Of a stretch of 64,000 nt of DNA, positions 16,960 to 25,348 are shown piece by piece. Source of the DNA: Bacillus sp. AFS029637. GTDB lineage: Bacteria; Bacillota; Bacilli; Bacillales; Bacillaceae_G. The stretch is from assembly GCF_002584985.1 (NCBI RefSeq), contig NZ_NUPZ01000054.1, positions 21,290-85,289 of the forward strand. Direction: 5' to 3'. Below the pieces are notes generated by a model. That model had not been told where the DNA came from, did not search any database, and saw only the letters and a program-made list of their open reading frames with translations. Within the stretch, counting starts at the first letter, position 1, and the number at the start of each line of letters is the position of its first letter. The position numbers and the translations under genes were made by a program.

Positions 16960-17931
16960 TTAAAACCAATCAAAAAACTTTCTAATTGAAGAACCTTCAT
17001 TCTGATTGTTTAATCTTTTCATTTTTGAAGGTAACAAATGACTCGGACAATACCATGTTAAACAATTTATTGCGCCTCCCATAGTCGATATTTCTCCTAC
17101 ATGAATTTGAATAACTTGTTTCTCCGTATACTGTTGAATATATCGTAATACTTCCCCATCTTTAGCTAATCCAAACTTAGGAACATAAATTGCGTCACAT
17201 GTTTCCAACATATTTATATATAAGCCTTTTGCCGATGCTATTTCTTGATCATATTGCCCTTTCTCTGTGTATGACGAAGGAACAACTATAAATTCAGCTT
17301 CTGGCATTTGCTCTTGAATAATCTCTTGAACATGATATCTGAATTCATGATCCCCTAGAAAATCACTAATAAACATTGTATGTTCATCAATAAATTTAAC
17401 CATTCCGTCTGCGTGCGCAAGTACATCTCCTTCTTCAGCAGGAATAATAATAACCCGGCTCACATCTAAATCCCACTCTAATTGCTCAATAATTTCCTCT
17501 TCTGTCCAATCATCGTTATCATCAAATATGCGTTCTGTTAAAATAACAGTATCTTTTTTATTCCAAATAAGATTACCACCGTCCAATATTAATGGTGATT
17601 TCACATACTCAAAGTCGTTCTTGTTCAACCATTTATTAAATTGTTGATCTAAATATCGTCCTTGATCCTCTGGCAAATAATTTGGTCGATATTTAAATTT
17701 AATAAGATGATTCGTTACAACTGGCGCAACATCTCTTAACCAAATATCATCATACTCAAAAAAGCTCGTATGGAATTCTTGTTCTTCAACTGATAAAGAA
17801 ATAAGCTGGTCTGTAACCCCCTTTTTCCCATTTAAATTTTCATTAAAATAAATAAGTTCTTCATAAAACGGTTCATAATATTCATTTGATTCATCTGGTA
17901 TCGCAGTAAAAATAATTCCCTTTTGTTCCAT
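16960..17931 (-). CDS. Agmatine deiminase-like (PAD_porph family) protein
   Basis: A protein of about 323 residues of the peptidylarginine/agmatine deiminase family, which hydrolyses guanidine groups to ureido groups and ammonia using a Cys nucleophile. Family motifs are IWLRDVAPV (Asp), LILDGGNLIW, VLAHADGMVKF (His and Asp) and GGAINCLTW (Cys). The acidic residue in LDGGN is Asp where agmatine deiminases have Glu, and the Cys motif reads INC rather than IHC, so the substrate may differ. No signal peptide. I choose the ATG at 17931, with GAGG 8 bases upstream. The frame stays open to 18126, and a longer form starting at 18006 is possible. It is a distant paralog of the lipoprotein at 18343. 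Confidence 0.78.
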   Translation of the reverse strand: MEQKGIIFTAIPDESNEYYEPFYEELIYFNENLNGKKGVTDQLISLSVEEQEFHTSFFEYDDIWLRDVAPVVTNHLIKFKYRPNYLPEDQGRYLDQQFNKWLNKNDFEYVKSPLILDGGNLIWNKKDTVILTERIFDDNDDWTEEEIIEQLEWDLDVSRVIIIPAEEGDVLAHADGMVKFIDEHTMFISDFLGDHEFRYHVQEIIQEQMPEAEFIVVPSSYTEKGQYDQEIASAKGLYINMLETCDAIYVPKFGLAKDGEVLRYIQQYTEKQVIQIHVGEISTMGGAINCLTWYCPSHLLPSKMKRLNNQNEGSSIRKFFDWF

Positions 17932-18176
17932 ATATTTTACCTCGCTTTTTTTATAATAATTGAGTAGCCGATTTAAAAACGCCCGCTCTTCCTCAATACT
18001 TTTCATTACAATTTTTAAAACGTGCACATTTCTTGAATGGATTATAGCATGGGAAAACATTATATATTTATATAAAAAATTTAAAGCCGTCATTAAGCCG
18101 TAAATTGAATCTTGACAAGGATTCAAAATATAAATATTTGATGATTGTAATGAATCCTATTTAATCTTTAAAATTA

Positions 18177-18248
18177 TTAAAGCATACAATTAAATACTAG
18201 AATCATAAATCCAATCATTATGAAGCTAATTAAAATGATTTCTTTCAA
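18177..18248 (-). CDS. Possible 23-residue single-span membrane peptide
   Basis: A TTG start lies 8 bases after a strong AAAAGGAG site and opens a 23-codon frame, KEIILISFIMIGFMILVF followed by NCML, almost wholly hydrophobic and able to span the membrane once. It lies between the two deiminase genes on the same strand. It could be a real micropeptide, like KdpF-type or other short membrane peptides. It is unsupported by homology, and chance ORFs of this size occur. Confidence 0.35.
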   Translation of the reverse strand: MKEIILISFIMIGFMILVFNCML

Positions 18249-18342
18249 CACCGTTACTCCTTTTTATACAAATAAAAAAGAATGCCACCTAGCCAAAAGT
18301 TCGACTATGGGACATCCCTGCCGATAACTACACTTCCATTTA

Positions 18343-19500
18343 CTACTTCAAACTAACGGGTTGTTGTTGCGTCACACAATGAATCATGCCGCCATTTTTA
18401 TAAAGCTCTCTCACATCAATACCGACTACTTTACGATCCGGGTATAACTTCTGAATCGTATCGTTTGCGATTTTGTCATTCGGATCATTATAATTAGGCA
18501 CCAATACCACTTTATTCCCAATATAATAATTGATGTATGATCCCTTATAATCGAGAGTTTTCCCGTTTTCTAAAGCAACGTTTGCTTTACTAAGCGGTAA
18601 GTATTCATACTTATACTTCTTTCCTGAAGCATTTTTCGCATCTAACAATGTATCCATATCTTTATTTGATAAACCCCATTCAGCTAGGTCATCTTCTTTC
18701 ATCGTTACAATGGTAGATTTATCATGGAATTTAGCAAATCCATCAATATGAAAATCCGTAATATCTAAATTAGGCACTCCATCTAACCAAATAAAGTTTG
18801 TTACCCCAAGGTCACTTATATATTCTTCAATTTCCTTTTCTGATAAATCAGGGTTTCTATTTTTATTCGTTACTGCACTTCGAGTTAATAAAGCTGTTCC
18901 ATTACTGTCTAATTCAATTGCGCCACCTTCAAGAACAAATTCTCCCCAATCAATTCTTTCAATCCCTAATTGTTCACTAACATTCTCACGTATACGAGCA
19001 TCATTTTTATAAGGTGTTTTCTTTCCCCAACCATTAAATGCTGGATCTAATACTTTTAAATTTTTATTATTATCATAAACAAAAATCGGTCCACTATCTC
19101 TTGCCCATACATCATCCGTAGGCGCTATAAAGAAATCAATCTTATCCATATTTAGCCCTTCATCTGTTAAAAGCTTATTGATTCTCTCTTTTTCTTCCTG
19201 ATTATATGCAACAATGTGGACTTTTTCACCCTCTGTTAAAGCACTTGCCATCTTAACCCAAATTGGTTCGACTTCTTGTTTATATTCTTGTCCATATGTG
19301 TATTCATGTGGCCATTGCAACCATGTACCTTCATGTTTACCTTTTTCATCCGGCATCGTATATTTCCCAGCGTTTTTCTGTACCTCTACCTTCTCATCCT
19401 CTTTCCCTTTTACATTTTCATGATTCCCCTCAAAAGAACATCCACTAATAATCGCTGTAGATAATGCACTTATGAAACAAAGCTTTACTATTTTTTTCAT
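18343..19500 (-). CDS. Lipoprotein agmatine deiminase (PAD_porph family)
   Basis: A 385-residue deiminase with a lipoprotein signal: KK at the start, hydrophobic core, and lipobox IISGC with the lipidated Cys at residue 21. A charged linker leads to the catalytic domain, which holds all expected motifs: VWARDSGPIF, LEGGAIELD, FHIDGFAKF and GGMIHCVTQ with the Cys nucleophile. Agmatine deiminase makes N-carbamoylputrescine and ammonia from agmatine and is normally cytoplasmic; here it should be fixed to the outer membrane face. The ATG follows AGGAGG. Function as an extracellular agmatine or peptidylarginine deiminase is inference. Confidence 0.88.
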   Translation of the reverse strand: MKKIVKLCFISALSTAIISGCSFEGNHENVKGKEDEKVEVQKNAGKYTMPDEKGKHEGTWLQWPHEYTYGQEYKQEVEPIWVKMASALTEGEKVHIVAYNQEEKERINKLLTDEGLNMDKIDFFIAPTDDVWARDSGPIFVYDNNKNLKVLDPAFNGWGKKTPYKNDARIRENVSEQLGIERIDWGEFVLEGGAIELDSNGTALLTRSAVTNKNRNPDLSEKEIEEYISDLGVTNFIWLDGVPNLDITDFHIDGFAKFHDKSTIVTMKEDDLAEWGLSNKDMDTLLDAKNASGKKYKYEYLPLSKANVALENGKTLDYKGSYINYYIGNKVVLVPNYNDPNDKIANDTIQKLYPDRKVVGIDVRELYKNGGMIHCVTQQQPVSLK

Positions 19501-19740
19501 TTTTCAACCTCCTGTTCTTCTCTCCAATAATGTAAAGCTTCACATAGTGTGAAGCTCAAGTTTTTTCATAAATATAAAATTTACCAATTACTCTTCATCA
19601 TAAATTCCGTACAAATCAATGAACTTCATATAGCATCTTTCCTCTATTTAACATTAATATCATTTAACTTCCCCCATAAATTTATTCTATTATTAACTAC
19701 CTCCTAGCTGTTTGTTCACTAAGTAGAACCTTACTAAATA

Positions 19741-19781
19741 AAAAATCGGTATTGATAATTACATATCAATACCGATTTTCC
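19741..19781. terminator. Terminator downstream of the serine hydrolase gene
   Basis: A 15-bp stem AAAATCGGTATTGAT and its complement with A and T runs; it ends the minus-strand serine hydrolase gene. Confidence 0.85.
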
Positions 19782-19783
19782 CA

Positions 19784-20914
19784 TCATTGTTTTCCTTCTA
19801 TTAAATCATTCGCCATTTTTCTAAACTCTTGATTAAATGCATCATTCATACCATTTTGTACGTTAGAGAATAATATTACAAACGTTCGTTTATCCCAATT
19901 AAAATTATTAAATGTGTTCCAGCCAGCTAACACACCGTGGTTATGATAATAATCTGGGTAAACATAAAAACTAAATCCATATTTTCTTGCAGGTGATGCA
20001 GAAAACATATCCGTTAAGCTTTGTTTAGAAAGTAGTTTACCGTCCATAATAGCTTCATCTAACCTTTTCATATCTTCAACAGTCGTATACATTTCACCAC
20101 AACCATACAGCCAGTTCATTTTTAAACGAGGTGCATCTATTAACTCATTATCCTTTTTCGTATAACCTTCTGCTAAGAAAATATCTTCAGGGAGAGTTGC
20201 CCCCATTCCAGATTCATGCATTCCAACAGGCGTAAAAATATTTTCTTTCACATATTCAGCGAGCGGTTTATTCGAAATCTTTTCTACAATATACGCAAGC
20301 ACCATATAATTATAATCTGTATATTTCCATCCTGTCCCTGCAGGAAATTGTAACGATTGCGCACCAATCCATGTGACTAACTTTAAACGTGAAGCTGCGT
20401 CAACACTACCTTGTCCCTGATCCGGCAAACCAGACGTATGTGTTAACAAATTTCGTAATGTAATATTTTTATCGGCTGGAAACGATGGAATATACTTATT
20501 TACATTGTCTTCAATATTTAATTTTCCTTTTTCTCTTAGTTGCATAATAGATATAGCAACTACCGTTTTCGTAATAGAACCAATGCGATATTTCGTTCTT
20601 GGCGTCGTTAATACTTTATCCTTCACATTCGCATAACCGTAACCTTTTCGTAAAATCACATGATCTTTACTTGCTACAAGAACACTTCCATTGAATCCTT
20701 TATCTTTTAAATATTGATCTAGTTTTTCAGCTGCAATTTCATAACGCTTTTTTTCAGCTACGCTAACTTCTTGCATATCGTCCTTACGCTTATCATTTAA
20801 ATTAGAAAATGACTTTATATCATATTTCTTACCTTTATTTGCATGTATGAGTGCAACGACACTTCCACAAAAAACAGCAAAAATAAAGGAAACGATTAAC
20901 CATTTCTTTAACAT
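19784..20914 (-). CDS. Serine hydrolase, class C beta-lactamase/DD-peptidase fold
   Basis: A 376-residue exported or membrane-anchored serine hydrolase. One N-terminal hydrophobic segment (residues about 5-24) acts as signal anchor. The beta-lactamase-fold motifs are SITK at about 114-117 (nucleophile Ser and Lys), YNY near 200 (the YxN motif with Tyr at its third place) and a C-terminal HNHGVLAGW block matching the HxG motif. Members include penicillin-binding proteins, esterases and D-amino-acid peptidases, so resistance should not be assumed. The terminator overlaps the stop region. The 283 bases up to the deiminase gene hold no clear gene. Confidence 0.87.
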   Translation of the reverse strand: MLKKWLIVSFIFAVFCGSVVALIHANKGKKYDIKSFSNLNDKRKDDMQEVSVAEKKRYEIAAEKLDQYLKDKGFNGSVLVASKDHVILRKGYGYANVKDKVLTTPRTKYRIGSITKTVVAISIMQLREKGKLNIEDNVNKYIPSFPADKNITLRNLLTHTSGLPDQGQGSVDAASRLKLVTWIGAQSLQFPAGTGWKYTDYNYMVLAYIVEKISNKPLAEYVKENIFTPVGMHESGMGATLPEDIFLAEGYTKKDNELIDAPRLKMNWLYGCGEMYTTVEDMKRLDEAIMDGKLLSKQSLTDMFSASPARKYGFSFYVYPDYYHNHGVLAGWNTFNNFNWDKRTFVILFSNVQNGMNDAFNQEFRKMANDLIEGKQ

Positions 20915-21172
20915 AATAGGAACCCTCTTTTATCTAGTTTCACTTAACGCGCATCCATTCTATTCTATATCTTTTAATTTTTAAATATTTTATAATATTA
21001 TCTAACATTCACTCTACTAAAACTAGATCCCTCTTTTTCATATTCAATTTTTGACTACTCTCTATTGTATTTCTTTCTTACAAAATTTACACCATACAAT
21101 CGGATGCATCCAACTATAATTTCAATTTCTAATGTAACATTTGTTACATATCTATAAGAATGGAGATGTAAT

Positions 21173-21403
21173 ATGAAAAATACTGATAAACGCAATCGTT
21201 TAGATGATAGGATGTTTCATTATCGGATAACAAAAAAAAACATAGTTTAAATTGAATATTACGGAAAACAGATCAAATTATTAAAAGGACATGATGCTGA
21301 AAAATTTTTAAACAAAATACATCATGCAAATAACGATAAAGAAAAACAACTCATTATGGCTAAAGTTACAGGTAATTTCAAAAGAGGAAATGAACGTCAT
21401 TGA
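21173..21403 (+). pseudogene. Small conserved-type gene broken by an in-frame TAA
   Basis: An ATG with a TGGAGATG ribosome site opens a frame of 25 codons (MKNTDKRNRLDDRMFHYRIT, then KKNIV) ended by TAA at 21248-21250. The same frame continues for 50 further codons (IEYYGKQIKLLKGHDAEKFL to NFKRGNERH) to a TGA at 21401-21403. The part after the stop is charged, well composed coding sequence, so a single nonsense change probably split a gene of about 76 residues. I do not know the family. The pattern YYGKxIKxLKGxxAxKF suggests a small nucleic-acid-binding or regulatory protein, but this is a guess. Confidence 0.7.
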
Positions 21404-21413
21404 AAACGAATCT

Positions 21414-21474
21414 CATTTCTTTTTGATTATACAGCATATTCAAAAAGAAATGTCGCTCATATGGCATTTCTTTA
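21414..21474 (+). terminator. Overlapping alternative hairpins
   Basis: CATTTCTTTTTGA at 21414-21426 pairs with TCAAAAAGAAATG at 21440-21452, while the latter also pairs with CATTTCTTT at 21465-21473. The two stems exclude each other. It may be a plain terminator for the broken gene, or an attenuator. Confidence 0.55.
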
Positions 21475-21512
21475 GACTTTCTTCATAAAAAATTTACATT
21501 GCTAACATTCCT

Positions 21513-22721
21513 TTATTTTTTATTCTTCCAATATAAGCTGGCCGCTGAAATACTTAGTAATACAACTATACATAGCCACGCATACGTATACCCTTTTTCA
21601 TCTACAATATAGCCAAATAAAACAGGCGCAACAATAATAGCAATTTGATTTAATGTAAGTGCAAAACTCACTGTCATCCCTACGGATTCTTCACTTGCTG
21701 ATTCTGCAACTTCGGCTATAAAAAGACTGAACCATCCAATTGAAAAGAACCCTAACAATGCACTTACACCATACAATACATTCGTTCTTACATGTATGCT
21801 CATTACTAACATGAGAATGAAGCAGATAGAAGTGCAAACAGTTATAAATAAAGGAATGCGCCGATTTCCCTTATAGAACAAATCACTAATAGCTGCTAAT
21901 ATAACCCTACCAATCATTCCAGAAAAGAACATAACGGAAAATACTTTCCCAGCTAAAATAGGTGTAATTGATTGTTCTATAACTAAATATTTTATAAAAT
22001 GTCCAACTAACACCATTTGCAATGAAATCATGCAAATACCCGTTATATAAATTGAATACAACCCTTTTTTACATATCACTGCTTTTAGATGCATCCAAAA
22101 AGAGATATTACTGCGTTCTTGTCTCTCTTCCTCTCGAACACATGGTGGATCCTGATAAAATATATAAAATAAAAGACCACCTATTATACAGATACTTCCT
22201 ATAATATTTATCGTATACGTCACATTGTATTTTATCGTAAAAAACGGAATCAATACTCCCGCTAACGCACCACCAATCGGTATCCCAGCTTGCCTTATCC
22301 CCATCGCTAATCCACGATTTTCTTTTGGAAACCAATTTATTATCACTTTACTTCCTCCTGGCTGGGACACACTATAAAATGTTCCAACTAATAAAAGTAC
22401 GAATAGTAGTCCGATAAATCCATTTACTATATTAGTCAATAAAAGCGAACCACCTAGTAAAAAAGAACTTATGCTAATTAACATTTTTTCATTATATTGA
22501 TCCAGTAACCGCCCGACAAAAAGCATACAAAATAACGGACCAATATTTACAACACTTATTAACAATCCACTCTCCATATTCGTAAGCACATATTCTTCTT
22601 TCCAAAATAAAGCGAAAGCTCCGACACCATACGTTATAAGTGTTGCTGTCGCTTGAGCAATCGTCGCAAAAATTAACACCATCCACTTATACGTACTATT
22701 TACACTCTCTTCCATTAACAT
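21513..22721 (-). CDS. MFS transporter (OFA/monocarboxylate-like)
   Basis: A 402-residue transporter with 12 hydrophobic segments of the major facilitator superfamily. The loop between helices 2 and 3 reads VGRLLDQYNEK, and the helix 5 region has GIRQAGIPIGGALAG, seen in the oxalate/formate and monocarboxylate-like group. Substrate unknown; an organic acid or drug is possible. The start is set at the ATG at 22721 with GGGGGGAGAGA upstream. A LysR gene diverges from it 108 bases away and probably controls it. Confidence 0.87.
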   Translation of the reverse strand: MLMEESVNSTYKWMVLIFATIAQATATLITYGVGAFALFWKEEYVLTNMESGLLISVVNIGPLFCMLFVGRLLDQYNEKMLISISSFLLGGSLLLTNIVNGFIGLLFVLLLVGTFYSVSQPGGSKVIINWFPKENRGLAMGIRQAGIPIGGALAGVLIPFFTIKYNVTYTINIIGSICIIGGLLFYIFYQDPPCVREEERQERSNISFWMHLKAVICKKGLYSIYITGICMISLQMVLVGHFIKYLVIEQSITPILAGKVFSVMFFSGMIGRVILAAISDLFYKGNRRIPLFITVCTSICFILMLVMSIHVRTNVLYGVSALLGFFSIGWFSLFIAEVAESASEESVGMTVSFALTLNQIAIIVAPVLFGYIVDEKGYTYAWLCIVVLLSISAASLYWKNKK

Positions 22722-22829
22722 CAAAATCTCTCCCCCCTTTCATTGTATGAAAGTTTTAATATCATATAAAATAAAGATTAACCATATAATCCATCAAAAA
22801 AATTGATACCTTTTTCGGGGGGATGACAC

Positions 22830-23681
22830 GTGGACGTAAAAGATTTAACTGTTTTTTACGAAGTTGCGAAAGAAGGAAATATATCTCACGCAGCTAAAAA
22901 TTTGAACTATGTACAATCTGGCATAACAATGCGTATAAAGCAATTAGAAAACGAATTAGGTGTTCCGTTATTTTATCGAAATGGAAAAGGAGTTACGTTG
23001 ACTTCTAATGGTGAGATTTTATTAACATACGCAAAACAAATCATCCACTTAATGGATCAATCTATTAAAGCGGTTCAAAGTAACGGAACCGAGCCAAAAG
23101 GAACTTTAAAAATCGGATGTACAGAATCTACAACCGCTGTTCGGCTTCCTTCCATATTAGCGACCTACTATGAGAAATACCCACAAGTCGAATTGATTTT
23201 AGAAACAAATACAACGGAACAACTAACTCACCTTGTATTAGAACGAAAACTGGACGGGGCATTTATCGCTGGCATTACTCAGCACGCTGAACTTCACACA
23301 AATATATTTCGTGAAGAAGAATTAGTTCTCATCAGTAAAAATCCTTTATCCTCCTTTAAAGAAATAGACTGCATGAATTTACTTGCCTTTAGTCACGGGT
23401 GCTATTATAGAAGATTATTGGAAGACTGGCTTCAAGAAGAAGGAGTTTCACCTAAACGAGTTTTAGAGTTTGGGACAATTGAAGCGATACTTGCATGTGT
23501 AAAATCAGGTATGGGCATAGCAATTATGATGAAGTCTATCTTAAACGGTCATAAACATGACGTATCATTCAACCCTTTACCAAACAGCTTCAAAAAAGTT
23601 CCTACTACCTTTATTACTAGAAAAGATATTTTTCACTCTGCTGCATTACAAAAATTTATGGAGATGATCCACAATGCGTGA
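22830..23681 (+). CDS. LysR family transcriptional regulator
   Basis: A 283-residue regulator with N-terminal winged helix-turn-helix (NISHAAKNLNYVQSGITMRIKQLE, about residues 16-40) and a substrate-binding-like C-terminal domain. The start is GTG with GGGGG and a 7-base gap. It is divergent from the MFS gene, which is the likely target. It overlaps the next gene by eight bases, so the two are translationally coupled. It is only distantly similar to the LysR protein at 7380. Confidence 0.88.
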   Translation: MDVKDLTVFYEVAKEGNISHAAKNLNYVQSGITMRIKQLENELGVPLFYRNGKGVTLTSNGEILLTYAKQIIHLMDQSIKAVQSNGTEPKGTLKIGCTESTTAVRLPSILATYYEKYPQVELILETNTTEQLTHLVLERKLDGAFIAGITQHAELHTNIFREEELVLISKNPLSSFKEIDCMNLLAFSHGCYYRRLLEDWLQEEGVSPKRVLEFGTIEAILACVKSGMGIAIMMKSILNGHKHDVSFNPLPNSFKKVPTTFITRKDIFHSAALQKFMEMIHNA

Positions 23682-24060
23682 GAAGAAAATACGTGGTATG
23701 AAACGAAGAACAAACACTATGATAAAACGAATTGAAGAACATACAAAAACGTTTCCTTCTACTTTCCATAATGATGAATATTGGTATATACCGTTACCTG
23801 TTTCACAAGCTTTTATCGATTCTCGTAAAACACCTAGAAAAGTAAAGCGATTGTGCATTCAAACTTTATTAAATCAAGCAAATAGATTATTGAAAATGAA
23901 ACCAATCGATACAAATACATATCGAGTTGTTGTTATGATTTCTATCGCAGATTTATGGAACTCACAAATTATCATATTTAAAAATAATGACTACTTTCAT
24001 ACTTTTTTCAATAGAAAAAACCATAAATTATTTAGAGGACACTTCTGTATCCCTAAATAA
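23674..24060 (+). CDS. DUF3916 family protein
   Basis: A 128-residue basic cytoplasmic protein. The block YWYIPLPVSQAFIDSRKTP followed by a helix of basic residues and QTLLNQANRLLKMKP recalls the DUF3916 family, of unknown function. The ATG at 23674 lies inside the end of the LysR gene, with GGAGATG upstream. Cotranscription with a LysR gene is unusual for the family and may be chance. The family call is from memory of the motif and moderately sure. Confidence 0.68.
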   Translation: MREKKIRGMKRRTNTMIKRIEEHTKTFPSTFHNDEYWYIPLPVSQAFIDSRKTPRKVKRLCIQTLLNQANRLLKMKPIDTNTYRVVVMISIADLWNSQIIIFKNNDYFHTFFNRKNHKLFRGHFCIPK

Positions 24061-24386
24061 ATTTATGGCTTTTCTCAAATATCTCCGGCCTCTATTAACT
24101 TGTTGATTTTAATCATACCAAACCTATTAAAATTTGTGAATATTATTTTTTCAATAAAGTGAAGCTTTAATCAGGATGAATTATCCATCTCCTACTGATT
24201 ATTAGTGGAAGTTTTTACTGCTCATTAATGTAGGATACATTCTGTTCAAATTCTTTATAGTAACTTTCACTTGATATTTACGTATATCTACGTTTTACTT
24301 AATTACAAATTCTTAGTTTCGTATATCCTTACTTGGAACTTATTTTAAAGTATATTTGAAACTATACTTAACTTTGAAAACATGCA
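24061..24386. other. 326-base AT-rich intergenic region, possible short interspersed repeat
   Basis: No gene is visible. Around 24157-24220 lies an imperfect palindromic stretch (GTGAAGCTTTAATCAG, then CTGATTATTAGTGGAAG after a spacer). It resembles short hairpin repeats scattered in B. cereus-group genomes, from memory, and a genome search would be needed to prove repetition. The rest is AT-rich with no strong signal. Confidence 0.3.
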
Positions 24387-24650
24387 TTATACTTTAGACA
24401 ATACATTTTCTTGGAAAGTATGTTCTTCTTGATCTTCATATCCAGTTGAAACAACTTCTTGAATATCATCATGGTTAAATAAATAAGTGAAATCTGGATT
24501 CATATAGCCTTCTGGATAGGGACATCCCATATAATCGAATTTTCTTATCTCATCCGTTTCTACTTGTTGTTTCCGCCCGAAAATCATGAGTTTCTTTGTA
24601 CCTTCTTTTAAAATTACAATAGAGCCTATAGGAAAAAGTTGCGAATTCAT
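24387..24650 (-). CDS. DUF4176 family protein (type VII secretion-associated)
   Basis: An 87-residue protein with the hallmark N-terminal pattern of DUF4176: LFPIGSIVILKEGTKKLMIF, then GRKQQ, and a later YMGCPYPEGYMNPDFTYLFN block. Members occur beside LXG-type toxins and the ESX/Yuk secretion machinery of Firmicutes. The ATG has AAGGAGGGG upstream. It follows a membrane protein and a broken toxin-like gene on the same strand, supporting a role in that type VII-associated block. Biochemical role unknown. Confidence 0.8.
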   Translation of the reverse strand: MNSQLFPIGSIVILKEGTKKLMIFGRKQQVETDEIRKFDYMGCPYPEGYMNPDFTYLFNHDDIQEVVSTGYEDQEEHTFQENVLSKV

Positions 24651-24681
24651 TGTATGGCCCCTCCTTGTTAATTGTTTTTTG

Positions 24682-25332
24682 CTAAGAATTTAAGGAACCT
24701 AGCTTGGTTTTCCGCTTCTTTAAATCAATATATACACACATATATATACCATATATACTAGACACAACAGCCAATAAAGAAAAGACCAAAATTAAGACCG
24801 TCGCTAAAGCATTTTGTGATAATGAACCTACACATATCTGTCCAATAATATATCCCAATCCTGAAAAATAAACAATTGGAGAAATTTTTATATTTCCATT
24901 TTCTTCATTGTTTAATCGCTTTAAAAAACTTTTCATTCCAATAGAAATCAATTTATAAATTGTAAAAATGTAAAGCACAAAAGTAACAATAAAAAACAGA
25001 GGTGTTTCAATTTTAATAAAAGTATATGCAATCTTTTGAATCACTATAAAGCTTCCAAAAGAAAAAGTTATTCCCATAAATCCATTATATAAAATGTGTA
25101 CCAACCTTGGCTCATTTGGTTTACAAAAAAATACCCATCCCCCCCATATATTAGCAGTCAATAGAACAGGTAAGATTATATATAAGTATATGGTAAAGGT
25201 TGGAGGGAATAAAAATGGGGTTAAAATCATAAAATTAATAACTACCCACACCATAATGACACTCGATCTAACACTGTAAGGCATCAATTTCCGAATAATT
25301 TGTTCTGTACTTTTTCCGTGGTATTTTTCCAT
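24682..25332 (-). CDS. Six-span membrane protein, candidate immunity protein
   Basis: A 216-residue protein with about six hydrophobic segments and short loops, ending in a basic tail (DLKKRKTKLGS). I do not recognise a named family with certainty; it resembles the multipass immunity and accessory proteins of Staphylococcus and Bacillus type VII toxin loci. It lies 16 bases downstream of the broken toxin-like gene and 31 bases upstream of the DUF4176 gene, all one strand. This order fits toxin then immunity then accessory. The immunity role is inference. Confidence 0.68.
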   Translation of the reverse strand: MEKYHGKSTEQIIRKLMPYSVRSSVIMVWVVINFMILTPFLFPPTFTIYLYIILPVLLTANIWGGWVFFCKPNEPRLVHILYNGFMGITFSFGSFIVIQKIAYTFIKIETPLFFIVTFVLYIFTIYKLISIGMKSFLKRLNNEENGNIKISPIVYFSGLGYIIGQICVGSLSQNALATVLILVFSLLAVVSSIYGIYMCVYIDLKKRKTKLGSLNS

Positions 25333-25348
25333 ATTAATCTCCCAAAAA

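Noticed and set aside
17932..18126. Longer N-terminus for the deiminase-like protein
   Set aside because: Ribosome site supports 17931; the upstream residues are not typical of the family, though the longer form is not fully excluded.
19501..19740. Short minus-strand frames upstream of the lipoprotein deiminase (13-15 codons)
   Set aside because: Too short and with poorly spaced ribosome sites; chance is likely.
19784..20914. Antibiotic-resistance beta-lactamase
   Set aside because: Only the general serine-hydrolase motifs are seen; the fold covers many non-resistance enzymes.
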